A stretch of DNA of 64,000 nt from Parasphingopyxis sp. (GCF_028279465.1 NZ_JANQNS010000005.1:1-64000); one strand, 5' to 3'; shown: positions 47,127 through 56,188, counted from the stretch's first letter. Made by a program: numbers and translations. Notes: generated by a model from the letters alone, not told the origin.

Positions 47127-47224
47127 GGGCAGTTCTGTTCAGCTAAAAAGCAAATTTACTGAACAACTTCACAGCGCTTCACGCGAAATCGGGGGTGAGA
47201 GAAAAAGATCGGCGCAAAGCCTGT

Positions 47225-47248
47225 CCTGAGCCCTTCGACAAGCTCAGG
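47225..47248. repeat. REP-like palindrome
   Basis: CCTGAGC-CCTTCGACAA-GCTCAGG: 7-base arms at 47225-47231 and 47242-47248. A half copy (AGCCCTGTCGAAGGG) follows directly. This is the CCTGAGC...TTCGACAAGCTCAGG type of extragenic repeat common in several proteobacteria. Confidence 0.7.
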
Positions 47249-47423
47249 GGAGCCCTGTCGAAGGGTTGACAAAACAGACACACAGGCGCGCTGGCGGCGC
47301 GAGGCCAAAAGTCACGAAAGTCACAGGGGCTAAAGCGGGAAAGGCTTTCGGTTTCGCAAAGGCCGCACTGTGTCCAATAGGACGCAGCCCTTCAGACGGA
47401 GATCGACGGGGTCAAAGAGCCTG

Positions 47424-47443
47424 CCCTGAGCATTGTCGAAGGG
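47424..47443. repeat. REP-like repeat, partial copy
   Basis: CCCTGAGCATTGTCGAAGGG, same core as the palindrome 180 bases upstream but in the opposite orientation and with one altered base in the centre. Confidence 0.6.
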
Positions 47444-47515
47444 CGTGCGCCGCGCCCGGCAAAGGACACAGCCAACAAAGGCTGACAGAGGATTTCCTAC
47501 TTTGGAAGGGGCGTT

Positions 47516-47821
47516 TCAGTCTTCTCGTTTAAAGATCATGTCCTGAAAATCCTGGACGAGATAAGCACCCTTCTTGCGATCACCCGCACGATAAGCCTTG
47601 TAAGCCTCATCCAATATCGAGTGCATGACGGGGACTTTTTCCGGAGTCCCGACTTCGGGATCCAAAAGCAGAATCCCGTGGCGCAGTTCCTCGAATGCTT
47701 TTTCGAGATTCATTTTCTCATGATCTTCGAGATAATCTTCTACCGGAAATTGGTCTGGAGCTCGTAGGATAACAAATCCGATGAAGTTATACAGCCGATC
47801 AATAGTCCTAACATGCGGCAT
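47516..47821 (-). CDS. Small protein of unknown family, tandem paralogue 2
   Basis: A 101-residue soluble acidic protein, nearly the same as the gene directly upstream: both contain FPVEDYLEDHEKMNLEKAFEELRHGILLL-like and DEAYKAYRAGDRKKGAYLVQDF-like segments (roughly three quarters identical by eye) and end IFKRED. Start is uncertain: ATG at 47821 or GTG at 47833. Lower GC than neighbours. Tandem small acidic paralogues are typical of immunity-type genes, but no toxin gene is present here. Function unknown. Confidence 0.7.
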   Translation of the reverse strand: MPHVRTIDRLYNFIGFVILRAPDQFPVEDYLEDHEKMNLEKAFEELRHGILLLDPEVGTPEKVPVMHSILDEAYKAYRAGDRKKGAYLVQDFQDMIFKRED

Positions 47822-47908
47822 CCAATGTCTCACGGAATGAAGTTGAAGCTGCCGCCCTCCGGCCTGCTCTCTGGCCGGATTATTGCAATCAGATCACCAT
47901 CCGAAAAG

Positions 47909-48220
47909 TCAGTCTTCTCTTTTGAAAATCATGTTGCGAAAATCTTGGACGAGATGTGCGCCCTTATCTCCATCGCCAGCTTTATAAGCTTTATAGGCTT
48001 CATCCAACTTCGAATGCATGATTGGGACTTTTTGAGGCGTTCCAACTTCAGGGTGGAGAAGTAAAATACCATGGCGTAGCTCCTCGAATGCCTTTTCGAG
48101 GTTCATCTGTTCATGATCTTCAAGGAAATCTTCGACCGGAAACTCATCAGGTGCGCAAAGCACAACATAGCTGACGAAATCGTGAAGAGCATCAATGTCC
48201 TTTACCCATTCTCCAGGCAC
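47909..48220 (-). CDS. Small protein of unknown family, tandem paralogue 1
   Basis: About 103 residues from a GTG start with GAGG six bases upstream (a TTG at 48238 would add six residues). Shares its whole length with the downstream paralogue (DALHDFVSYVVLCAPDEFPVEDF against DRLYNFIGFVILRAPDQFPVEDY). The 88 bases between the two genes also repeat parts of the coding ends. The pair looks like a local duplication followed by drift. No signal peptide or helix. Confidence 0.68.
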   Translation of the reverse strand: MPGEWVKDIDALHDFVSYVVLCAPDEFPVEDFLEDHEQMNLEKAFEELRHGILLLHPEVGTPQKVPIMHSKLDEAYKAYKAGDGDKGAHLVQDFRNMIFKRED

Positions 48221-48317
48221 CAAAACCTCACCGCACAAAACTGGAATAACCGTGACAGTTACAACAACCCCGAAATTGTTACCGCTCTTTCGACTTTAAG
48301 CCCACTGTCCCCCACCC

Positions 48318-49514
48318 TCACAGCCGCAACGCCTCAACCAACCTTACCATAAACGCCGCGCCGCGCTGAAACTGTTCTACCGCGATAAACTCATCCGGCT
48401 GGTGCGCCTGTTCGATCGATCCGGGGCCGCAGATCACGGTGGGAAATCCGGCCTGCTGAAACTGGCCGCCTTCGGCTGCATAGGCGACGGCGCCGGCGGG
48501 GCTGTTGTCGCCGGTCAGCGCGCGGACAAAGGCCTCGGCATCGGCGCTGCCCGTTGGCGTCATCGGCGGGGCGTTGGCGATTTCGGTAATCGCCACGCCC
48601 GCATCCGGGAAGGCCCCTTTCATTTGCGCGTCCAGCGCGTGGCATTTTGCTATGAACGGCGCGAGGATGGACCGCGCATCTTCGCTTGGCGGACAACGCA
48701 GGTCGAAGGAAAATTGGGCGTGGCGCGCGAGGATATTGTCCGCCGTGCCGCCCTGCATCCGCCCGATGGTGAGCGTCGCATGGGGCGGGTCGAAGCCATT
48801 GCCGGGATCGCCGGCGGCTTCCAATTGCCGGGCGAGCTCGGCCAGATCGTGCATGAGCTCGATCGCCACGATATTCGCCGAAACCCCGAGATGCGTCTGC
48901 GAACTGTGCGCCTCATGGCCCCAGACGTCGACGCGATGGACGCAGATGCCCTTATGGCCATTGATGATCTTCATCATCGACGGCTCGCCGACAATCGCAA
49001 GGCGCGGCGTCGGGACGTTGTCGGCAAGCGCGGCGATCATCGCGGGCGCGCCCTTGCAGCCGATTTCCTCGTCATAGCTGATCGCGAGATGCGCCGGGCG
49101 CCGGCCATCGACGAACATCGGCACCGCGGCCAGAGCGAGTGCGATAAAGCCCTTCATGTCGCAGGTGCCGCGCCCATACAGCCGGCCATCGCGTTCGGTC
49201 ACCGTCCAGGGATCGCTGCTCCAAACCTGCCCGTCGACCGGCACGACATCGCTATGGCCAGATAGGATGACTCCGCCTTCGACCTCAGGCCCGGCCGTCG
49301 CGTAGAGACTGGCCTTCGCGCCATCCGCATTGGCGACGCGCGTGGAGCGAACACCATGCCGGGCAAGATACTCCTCCACCCAGGCGATCAACTCGAGATT
49401 GCTGTTCCGCGACGTCGTATCGAAACCGATCAGTGTTGCGAGTATCTCACGCGCTGCCGGTTCGAGCTCGGTGTTTTCGCTTTGCGGCGAAGCGGGCGAC
49501 ATGCGTTGATCCAT
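48318..49514 (-). CDS. argE: Acetylornithine deacetylase-like M20 metallohydrolase
   Basis: A 398-residue M20A enzyme. First metal motif LSGHSDVVPVDG, second YGRGTCDMKGFIALALA, catalytic ISYDEEIGCKGA, and the C-terminal EGGQFQQAGFPTVICGPGSIEQAHQPDEFI with the last His ligand. The Gly/His pattern matches ArgE, which frees ornithine from N-acetylornithine using zinc or cobalt. ATG at 49514 has GGGAGA upstream. It stands between the paralogue pair and the symporter operon. The symbol is by family; other N-acyl amino acid substrates are possible. Confidence 0.88.
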   Translation of the reverse strand: MDQRMSPASPQSENTELEPAAREILATLIGFDTTSRNSNLELIAWVEEYLARHGVRSTRVANADGAKASLYATAGPEVEGGVILSGHSDVVPVDGQVWSSDPWTVTERDGRLYGRGTCDMKGFIALALAAVPMFVDGRRPAHLAISYDEEIGCKGAPAMIAALADNVPTPRLAIVGEPSMMKIINGHKGICVHRVDVWGHEAHSSQTHLGVSANIVAIELMHDLAELARQLEAAGDPGNGFDPPHATLTIGRMQGGTADNILARHAQFSFDLRCPPSEDARSILAPFIAKCHALDAQMKGAFPDAGVAITEIANAPPMTPTGSADAEAFVRALTGDNSPAGAVAYAAEGGQFQQAGFPTVICGPGSIEQAHQPDEFIAVEQFQRGAAFMVRLVEALRL

Positions 49515-49535
49515 CTCAGCAATCTCCCGCGTAAC

Positions 49536-51299
49536 CTAGGCCTTGCCCGCCCCGCGCGGCACGCGGATCGAATCGATCAGGCGCCGGACTTCGAGCGGCG
49601 GCCCAGCCGTCACCCGCGAAACGGCGAGCGCCACGGCGAAATTGATCAACATGCCGATCACGCCGATCCCCTCGGGCGAAATCCCGAACCACCAATTGGC
49701 GGCGACATTAGCGTCCGGATTCCACAGCTTGAAATAGGCGATGTAGAGGAAGGTGAAGGCAAGGCCCGAGACCATGCCCGCGATCGCGCCTTCCTTGTTC
49801 ATGCGCTTGGAAAAGATGCCCATGAAGATCGCCGGAAAGAGCGAGGCCGCCGCGAGGCCGAAGGCGAAGGCAACCACCTGCGCCACGAATCCGGGTGGAT
49901 AGATGCCGAGATAGCCGGCGACGAGGATCGCGGCCGTCGCGGCAATACGCGCGGCCATAAGCTCGCCTTTCTCGGTGATTTGCGGTCTGAACGTCTGTTT
50001 GAGCAGATCGTGACTGATCGACGTAGAGATAACGAGCAACAGCCCGGCCGCGGTCGACAGTGCCGCAGCAAGTCCCCCGGCCGCCACCAGCGCGATGACC
50101 CAGCCCGGCAGGTTCGCGATCTCTGGATTGGCGAGGACCATGATGTCGCGATCGACATAGACCTCGTTCTCGCCCTCGACCGCATCGTTGGACACCAGCC
50201 GCTCACCCGAGGCACCGCGTTCCTCGGTAAAGACCGGCGCGCCTGCGAACGCCTCGCCCGAGCGATATTGCATCACGCCGTCGCCATTGCGGTCGTTGAA
50301 GGCGATCAGGTCGTTCGCCTCCCAGTTGGTGAACCATTCGGGCGCATCGGCATATTGCTGTTCGTTGACCGTCTCGACAAAATTGATCCGGGCAAAGGCG
50401 CCGACCGCCGGGGCAGTCGTATAGAGCAGCGCGATGAAGACCAGCGCCCAGCCCGCCGATCTGCGCGCATCGCGGGCGCTCGGCACGGTGAAAAAGCGGA
50501 CGATGACATGCGGCAGCCCCGCCGTGCCGATCATCAGCGCGGCGGTGATGCAGAAGATGTCAATCATGCTCTTCGTGCCGTCCGTATAGGCCGTGAAGCC
50601 AAGATCGGTCAGCGTCGCATCGAGCTTTTGGAGCACATACATACCGGAGCCGTCGGCGACCTCGCTGCCAAGCCCGACCTGCGGGATCGGATTGCCGGTG
50701 ACGAGAAAGCTGATGAAGAAGGCCGGCACCATATAGGCGAAGATCAGCACGCAGTATTGCGCGACCTGCGTATAGGTGATCCCCTTCATGCCGCCGAGCA
50801 CGGCATAGATGAAGACGATCCCCATGCCGATGATCACGCCGAGATCGACCGGCACTTCGAGGAAGCGCGAGAAAACGATGCCGACGCCGCGCATCTGCCC
50901 GGCGATATAGGTGAAGCTGATGAAGATGAGACAGATCACCGCGACGACGCGTGCGGCCTTGGAATAATAGCGCGCGCCGATGAAGTCGGGGACCGTATAT
51001 TGGCCGAATTGCCTGAGATACGGCGCGAGCAGCAGCGCCAGCATCACATAGCCGCCGGTCCAGCCCATCAGATAGACGCTGCCATCATAGCCGAGGAACG
51101 CGATCAGCCCCGCCATGGAGATAAAGCTCGCCGCACTCATCCAGTCGGCGGCCGTCGCCATACCGTTGACGACAGGGTTCACATGGCCATCCGCGACGTA
51201 GAATTCGGATGTCGAGCCCGCGCGCGAAGCGATGGCAATGCCGATATAGAGCGCGAAGGACGCACCGACGAAAAGATAGATAAGCGTCTGGGTGGTCAT
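49536..51299 (-). CDS. Sodium:solute symporter, VC_2705 type
   Basis: A 587-residue inner membrane transporter with about 13 helices, e.g. LIYLFVGASFALYIGIAIASRA, VYLMGWTGGYVMLALLLAPYL, IIGMGIVFIYAVLGGMKGITYTQVAQYCVL and AAGGLAAALSTAAGLLLVISTSISHDLL. It has an extra periplasmic insert around 270-390 (NEQQYADAPEWF...), as in the VC_2705 acetate/pyruvate-like group. The true ATG is at 51299, overlapping the stop of the 61-residue gene (TGATG). Third gene of DUF4212 - small protein - symporter. Likely short-chain organic acid uptake. Confidence 0.9.
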   Translation of the reverse strand: MTTQTLIYLFVGASFALYIGIAIASRAGSTSEFYVADGHVNPVVNGMATAADWMSAASFISMAGLIAFLGYDGSVYLMGWTGGYVMLALLLAPYLRQFGQYTVPDFIGARYYSKAARVVAVICLIFISFTYIAGQMRGVGIVFSRFLEVPVDLGVIIGMGIVFIYAVLGGMKGITYTQVAQYCVLIFAYMVPAFFISFLVTGNPIPQVGLGSEVADGSGMYVLQKLDATLTDLGFTAYTDGTKSMIDIFCITAALMIGTAGLPHVIVRFFTVPSARDARRSAGWALVFIALLYTTAPAVGAFARINFVETVNEQQYADAPEWFTNWEANDLIAFNDRNGDGVMQYRSGEAFAGAPVFTEERGASGERLVSNDAVEGENEVYVDRDIMVLANPEIANLPGWVIALVAAGGLAAALSTAAGLLLVISTSISHDLLKQTFRPQITEKGELMAARIAATAAILVAGYLGIYPPGFVAQVVAFAFGLAAASLFPAIFMGIFSKRMNKEGAIAGMVSGLAFTFLYIAYFKLWNPDANVAANWWFGISPEGIGVIGMLINFAVALAVSRVTAGPPLEVRRLIDSIRVPRGAGKA

Positions 51300-51484
51300 C
51301 AACGGCCCCGCATCTTCTCAAAAAAGAAAACGGGTAATGCCGCCGTCATCAACACCGCAAACGCGCCGAAATACATTCGCCAATCCGGAATGGTGACTGC
51401 AAGAGCCCACAAAATCGCCGCTAAAGTTATGGCGAGGATGATATCACGCCATCTGACCGTGTGTTTCTGGTCAATGTCACTCAT
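51299..51484 (-). CDS. Small two-helix membrane protein in symporter operon
   Basis: A 61-residue protein with two hydrophobic helices (DIILAITLAAILWALAVTI and MYFGAFAVLMTAALPVFFF) and a positive end (EKMRGR). Its ATG lies inside the end of the DUF4212 gene (8-base overlap), and its stop touches the symporter ATG, so all three are coupled. Not recognised; a likely accessory subunit. Confidence 0.72.
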   Translation of the reverse strand: MSDIDQKHTVRWRDIILAITLAAILWALAVTIPDWRMYFGAFAVLMTAALPVFFFEKMRGR

Positions 51485-51779
51485 CGTCGTCGAGCCCGAA
51501 GCGTTTTTCGATCTTCCGCATCTGGCGGACATAGATAACGATCAGCGCGATAAAGACGTAAATCGCGCCCTGCTGAGCGAACCAGAAGCCGAGCGGATAA
51601 CCGCCGATCGAAAATTGATCGAGAAAGTCGCGGAACAGGATACCCGCACCGAAGGATACGAGGAACCAGATGCTCATCAGCGTGACGAGCAGACGGATAT
51701 TGGCCTTCCAATAGGCCTGATCGGCTTCGCTCGTTACATAGTCGCTATCGCCATCATCCGGGTTGTTCTCGTCCGACAT
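51477..51779 (-). CDS. DUF4212 membrane protein (symporter small subunit)
   Basis: A 100-residue protein with an acidic N-terminus, then AYWKANIRLLVTLMSIWFLVSFGAGILF, FSIGGYPLGFWFAQQGAIYVFIALIVIYVRQM: the DUF4212 pattern, always found before VC_2705-type symporters. The ATG of MSDENNPDDG is chosen because upstream sequence of the longer frame is antisense-like with no ribosome site. Confidence 0.9.
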   Translation of the reverse strand: MSDENNPDDGDSDYVTSEADQAYWKANIRLLVTLMSIWFLVSFGAGILFRDFLDQFSIGGYPLGFWFAQQGAIYVFIALIVIYVRQMRKIEKRFGLDDDE

Positions 51780-51825
51780 CGCTTCCCTCCTCGCCGGGCG
51801 GGAGCGTTGCCCCGCACGCGCCCGT

Positions 51826-53679
51826 TCACAATCGGGCGGTCTTCGATGTCGCCGTTTTCGCGCTATTCCGCAACCCGCCGCGCAAAGGCGACGACTTTGC
51901 AACGCGGCCATGTTTTCTGAACCGCAACACCGAGACCGGCGCGGTGCTGCGCAGTGTATCGGCGAGGCAGCCATTATCACCGGCTGCAGAAACGAGTTCG
52001 GCGCCGGAAATGGCGTGCGGGTCGAGTTGCGCGCCGGTGTTCAGGCGGATCTGGAACCAGGAGCCCGGTTCGGATCGCACGCGTATCTCCTCCGCTCCGA
52101 TAAAGGCCGCCCAGTCGCTGCGCAGATGGTCTTCGACCAGCCGGCAGGCCGCGCGCGTCGTCGCATAGCGGAGCCAGGGGAAGCGGCGTTTGAAATCGGC
52201 GATCCAGCGTTCGAACTCGTCGAGCAGGCCATGATTTCCGCCATTGGTGCTGACCTTGCCGCGCCACCGACGGCGCTTCGGATTGCGGCAATAGGGATCC
52301 TCCTCGCCGTCTGGCGGCATATCGAACACATCGTCGGCATGAGTGAAATGCGTCCAGATGCCCGCCACGCCGATCTGCGAGAGCGCGTCGAACTGCATAT
52401 CGGCGGAATATTCGTAACCCGAAGTCGCACGCGGGAGGCAGAACAGCTTTTCGTTCCATGGCTCCGGCCCGAACTCGCGTTGTCCGCCCCGTTCGAACTC
52501 GCCGTGCAGATAGCTGCCCGAGATCGATGCGACGCTGGGTAGCGCAGACGACAGGGCCGCAATTCCGGTCCGATCATATTCGTTGTTCGGGGGCACATAG
52601 GAAACCGGCAACGGACCGAGATCGTCTGCGTCCCAGCGGCCCGCCGCATCGCCGAGCGCCTGTTCCATCATGGCTTGCGAGGACCAGATCTCGTTCAGCA
52701 ACGACATGTGGTTGTAGCCGTGCAGAGCCAGTTCTCCGGCATTGGACGCAATGGCGGCCGCATGGGGCGTGGCCGGCACCTCGGTACCGGCAATATGGGT
52801 CGTCTGATACGTCCATTCATCGAACGGGAATGGCGAAGACGTCCTGTCGTTGTAATTGAAGATCGTAAAATAAGAGTAGGTCAAACCATACCGGTCCGCG
52901 AGGTCCAGCATGTCGGGATGCCAGATATCGCCATAGAATTGCGTCGCGTTCAGATCGGGATATTGGTCCAACACCGGCCCCATATCCTCGTGCCAGAGCG
53001 GCGCCGGGAAATCGTCGATCTGGATGACGCCGACATTGGCAATGGGCCAGATCGCGACCGGCTGGACGGCCAGAACCGACTGCACGATCAAGCCGCGCAG
53101 CCGCTTCTGCTCAAGCATTTTCGAATTCCAGTAGATCACGCGCCCGTTACCGAGCCGGTGCAACCAGGCGAGCGGATAATCTTCTTCGCTGACGGCGAAA
53201 ATTTCGACATTGTCCCGCGGCGTCAGATCGAGCGGGCGATGGCCGGCAAGCTGTTCGCGATCCAGTTCGACGCCGTCGAATAGCGGGAGCACCGCGCCCG
53301 TGATCCGCAGGCCTTCGGTGGTCGGTTCCGTCGCGGCGAAACGCGGCGGCGTGGGCCGCTCTTCGAACCCGGCCAGATCGTGCAGGCGGCGATGCCATAT
53401 CCGGTGCGGGAAAACGACGCCGCCGCCTTCCGCCGCGTAATCGGCGAGATCGGTTATGCCCTGCAATCCCAGCTCTTCGAGCTTCGTGACGCACAGGAGA
53501 ACGCTGGAAAAATGTTCGAGCGAGGGCAGGTGCAGCGCATCAGAAATGTCGACACGCTCATGGTCGAGACGCGCTTCATCGAGCGCCTTTGCGGCATTGG
53601 CCGCCAGCTCCGCCGCCGCTTCATCCTGTCCGTTTTGGACAAACAGGATACGCTGCGCCTTGGGCGCGTTCTCACGCAT
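51826..53679 (-). CDS. DUF2194-like protein with NodB-type deacetylase fold features
   Basis: A 617-residue protein without signal peptide. The middle third has NodB-like metal-site pieces: GVIQIDDFPAPLWHEDMG (about 236-253) and GELALHGYNHMS (about 333-344), and later PVSYVPPNNEYD. The N-terminal third looks like a Rossmann/glutamine-amidotransferase-like segment (LADYAAEGGGVVFPHRIWH). This combination fits DUF2194, a family usually found in exopolysaccharide gene clusters. Divergent from a large glycosyltransferase, so both may act on the same glycan. Activity is inferred. Confidence 0.6.
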   Translation of the reverse strand: MRENAPKAQRILFVQNGQDEAAAELAANAAKALDEARLDHERVDISDALHLPSLEHFSSVLLCVTKLEELGLQGITDLADYAAEGGGVVFPHRIWHRRLHDLAGFEERPTPPRFAATEPTTEGLRITGAVLPLFDGVELDREQLAGHRPLDLTPRDNVEIFAVSEEDYPLAWLHRLGNGRVIYWNSKMLEQKRLRGLIVQSVLAVQPVAIWPIANVGVIQIDDFPAPLWHEDMGPVLDQYPDLNATQFYGDIWHPDMLDLADRYGLTYSYFTIFNYNDRTSSPFPFDEWTYQTTHIAGTEVPATPHAAAIASNAGELALHGYNHMSLLNEIWSSQAMMEQALGDAAGRWDADDLGPLPVSYVPPNNEYDRTGIAALSSALPSVASISGSYLHGEFERGGQREFGPEPWNEKLFCLPRATSGYEYSADMQFDALSQIGVAGIWTHFTHADDVFDMPPDGEEDPYCRNPKRRRWRGKVSTNGGNHGLLDEFERWIADFKRRFPWLRYATTRAACRLVEDHLRSDWAAFIGAEEIRVRSEPGSWFQIRLNTGAQLDPHAISGAELVSAAGDNGCLADTLRSTAPVSVLRFRKHGRVAKSSPLRGGLRNSAKTATSKTARL

Positions 53680-53817
53680 CTTCCGGTCGTGCCATACTCG
53701 TCATCCCCGCCGAAACTGTATCGCGGAAACGCCGCGAGGCAAATGGCGTGACCCGAATCGCCGATTTTTCCCGCTTATGTAAAGTGAAGGGGCTCGCGAA
53801 GGGAGAGAGCGGGGGAC

Positions 53818-56115
53818 ATGATGGAGGGACTTGGCAGACGGCCCGCAGCCGTGCCTAAATTTGTACCGGTGGGCGGCGTGCCAGCTGTGGCAGGCACACA
53901 ACCGGTCAGGCGCATCACAAGAAATAGCGTCGATTCTGTACTAAGGGCGTTCGGCACTGGGCCCGACGAATGGCTGTATGTCCTGCGCAAGAAGCAGGAC
54001 GAGGGTCCGTCAGCAGAACTGGAGACGCTGACCTGTGCGCTCGCGCGATGCGGGCGGGACGTTACCCGCGCCGCGGAAATCACCATCGCGCATCAGAGAA
54101 GCGAAAAGCGCTTCGCCGATGCCTTCCGGCTGTTCCGGGACCTGCCTGAACCCTCGCAGCGCGCATTCTCCATCCAGCGCGAAATGGCGGCCACTAACTA
54201 TGAAGCGGGCGACCTGCACAGGGCGGTCCGATGGGCGGCGAGCGCGCTCGCGGGTAATCCCGACGATGCCGGGGCGCTTGGCATATTGGTCGTGACGCTG
54301 TGCCGCCTCGGCCGCCTGCCGGAGGCCATCAAGGCCGTGGAGCTTGCGACGCCGCCATCTTTGAACTGCAATTGGGCGCTCGCGGTATTGTTCCGAACGA
54401 TCGCCGAACGTGCCGACGATATGCCCGCCAGCGCCGATGCCCGAGATGCCTGCGCCGAAGAGACGCTGGCCATATTGGAACGTAAGCTCGGCCGAACCCA
54501 TATCCGGATCGCCCAAGCCTATCGATTGCTGGGCGATTATGACCGGGCGGCCGATCGATTGGCAAAGATCCGGGCCGAGGAGCCGAATAACCCTGGTATC
54601 GATCGCGAGACGGCGGAGCTGGCGCTGGCGAGCGGTCGGCTCGTCGAGCATATCGACGAACTGCGCCGCATACTCGATGCAGGAAAGCTGCCGAAGAAGC
54701 TCGAAGCGCGCGTGCAGCAAGCCATCGACTGGCATGACGCAATGACGAATTTCTATGCCAAACCGCATCCATTCGCCGAAGACTATGCCGTACCTGATGC
54801 GACGTTCGAGATGCTCTATTCCACTCGGGCGAGGCCGGACTATGCATGCAGTGCGCTCGATGTCGCGCTAGTCGGCGCAACGCTCGCGGGCGGCGGTGCG
54901 GAAAACGCGCTGTGCAACGCGCATATCGCCCTCGACGCGCATACCGAACTATCTTCGCAGCTCTGGATCTACTCGCTGGACCCGGTGGCAGGCCACGATT
55001 TCTTCCGCGCGCAACACGACACACCGCTATTTTCAGACGCGCATTGTATCGAAATCGGCGCCGATAAGGATCCGCCTGCGCCCTTCTGCTGGCTGCCCGA
55101 TGATACGGCGCGGCACGCCAGCGCCGTCGCCCATATGCTCAAGGCGCGCAGACCGAAAGTGGTGCACGCCTGGCAGGATTCGACGAACATCGAAGTCGCG
55201 CTGGCCGCGATTATGGCCGGCGTCCCGAGGATCGTGATCCATCCGCATAATATGCGGCCCGACCTCGTGCACAAAACGAAGATCGCGAAGAGTTTCCGCC
55301 GGGCCTATGGCGCGCTGCTCAGACGTCCCGACGTCGAACTGCTCTGCGTTTCCAAGTCCAGCCTGAATGACTATCGCAACTGGCTCGAGCTGGAGGAAAC
55401 GGACCGCCAGCATATCATCCATAACGGCTTCGATTGGCCCGACATGCCGTCGCGCGCGAAAAAACGGGCGGAGCGCACGGCCGTCCGCGCGGAATTCGGA
55501 ATCGATGCGGACGCCTATGTCGTGGGCGGGATGTTCCGCGTGATTTCGCTGAAACGCCCCGAACTGTGGCTCGAAACCGCACTGCGGGTGCTGCGCGCCC
55601 AGGACGATGCCGTCTTCCTGCTGTTCGGCGAAGGACCCGGGCTCCCTGCCCTGCGCAAAATGGCCGCCGAAAGCGGATATGGCGACCGGATCATTCTGCC
55701 GGGTCAGGTCGCCCATGCCGCGCGCAAATGCGTCGCCTTCGATGCGCTGCTCCACACCAGCTCCAACGAAGGCCTGCCGACCGTCGCGCTCGAAGCGCAG
55801 GCGATGGGCATCGGCGTGGTCGCTGCCGATGTCGGCGGGGTGCGCGAAACGCTGCGCCCTAGCTGTGGCGCACTGGTGCGCTCGGCGGATAGCGAAACTT
55901 TCTTTCAGGCTCTGCAAGAGTGGCGCGCGCGAGAGCTTACGTTCGATGACGAACGAATGATGATGCGCTGGGTTCGCGATCGGTTCGGGCTCGAACGAAT
56001 GGCGTCCGAGTTGCGCGATCTCTATCGCCGCCCGCTCGCAGCGACGCCGAAGCTTTGTGACGCTGAAGTAGCGCGGAAAGAAGGATATCGCGAAGCACTG
56101 ACCATTCCCGCCTGA
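53818..56115 (+). CDS. Glycosyltransferase (GT4) with N-terminal TPR-like helices
   Basis: A 765-residue protein. Residues about 60-310 are helical repeats of TPR type (AREMAATNYEAGDLHRAVRWAASALAGNPDDAGALG, QAYRLLGDYDRAADRLAKIRAEEPNN). Residues about 345-750 form a GT-B glycosyltransferase: VALVGATLAGGGAENAL at the start of the acceptor domain, VVGGMFRVISLKRPELWLE and VFLLFGEGPGLPAL in the donor domain, and the E-x7-E in NEGLPTVALEAQAMGIG. No membrane helix. The repeat domain may hold the enzyme in a complex. GGGGGA ribosome site. 138-base divergent promoter with the DUF2194-like gene. Confidence 0.85.
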   Translation: MMEGLGRRPAAVPKFVPVGGVPAVAGTQPVRRITRNSVDSVLRAFGTGPDEWLYVLRKKQDEGPSAELETLTCALARCGRDVTRAAEITIAHQRSEKRFADAFRLFRDLPEPSQRAFSIQREMAATNYEAGDLHRAVRWAASALAGNPDDAGALGILVVTLCRLGRLPEAIKAVELATPPSLNCNWALAVLFRTIAERADDMPASADARDACAEETLAILERKLGRTHIRIAQAYRLLGDYDRAADRLAKIRAEEPNNPGIDRETAELALASGRLVEHIDELRRILDAGKLPKKLEARVQQAIDWHDAMTNFYAKPHPFAEDYAVPDATFEMLYSTRARPDYACSALDVALVGATLAGGGAENALCNAHIALDAHTELSSQLWIYSLDPVAGHDFFRAQHDTPLFSDAHCIEIGADKDPPAPFCWLPDDTARHASAVAHMLKARRPKVVHAWQDSTNIEVALAAIMAGVPRIVIHPHNMRPDLVHKTKIAKSFRRAYGALLRRPDVELLCVSKSSLNDYRNWLELEETDRQHIIHNGFDWPDMPSRAKKRAERTAVRAEFGIDADAYVVGGMFRVISLKRPELWLETALRVLRAQDDAVFLLFGEGPGLPALRKMAAESGYGDRIILPGQVAHAARKCVAFDALLHTSSNEGLPTVALEAQAMGIGVVAADVGGVRETLRPSCGALVRSADSETFFQALQEWRARELTFDDERMMMRWVRDRFGLERMASELRDLYRRPLAATPKLCDAEVARKEGYREALTIPA

Positions 56116-56169
56116 ACCGGTTGGCGGGCGATCATGTTATGGCCGCCCGAACACCCTTTATGTCGATTG

Positions 56170-56188
56170 CATGCTCCGATAGAGCATG
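56170..56188. promoter_or_regulatory. Perfect 7-bp inverted repeat upstream of acyl-CoA dehydrogenase operon
   Basis: CATGCTC-CGATA-GAGCATG, 47 bases before the ATG. Symmetry with a 5-base spacer is usual for TetR/FadR-like operators. No regulator gene is adjacent; it may also be a chance hairpin. Confidence 0.4.

Larger units (their letters stand above)
46978..47515. other. Gene-poor region with hairpin and REP-like repeats
   Basis: About 540 bases with no credible gene. It holds the hairpin at 47082-47126 and the two REP-like sequences listed next. A composition shift is visible relative to flanking genes. Confidence 0.55.

Noticed and set aside
49356-51920. Open frame of 854 codons on the plus strand
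   Set aside because: It lies opposite argE, the symporter, the 61-residue gene and DUF4212, all of which have recognisable families and ribosome sites. The product is low-complexity His/Arg/Asp-rich, typical of antisense frames in GC-rich DNA.
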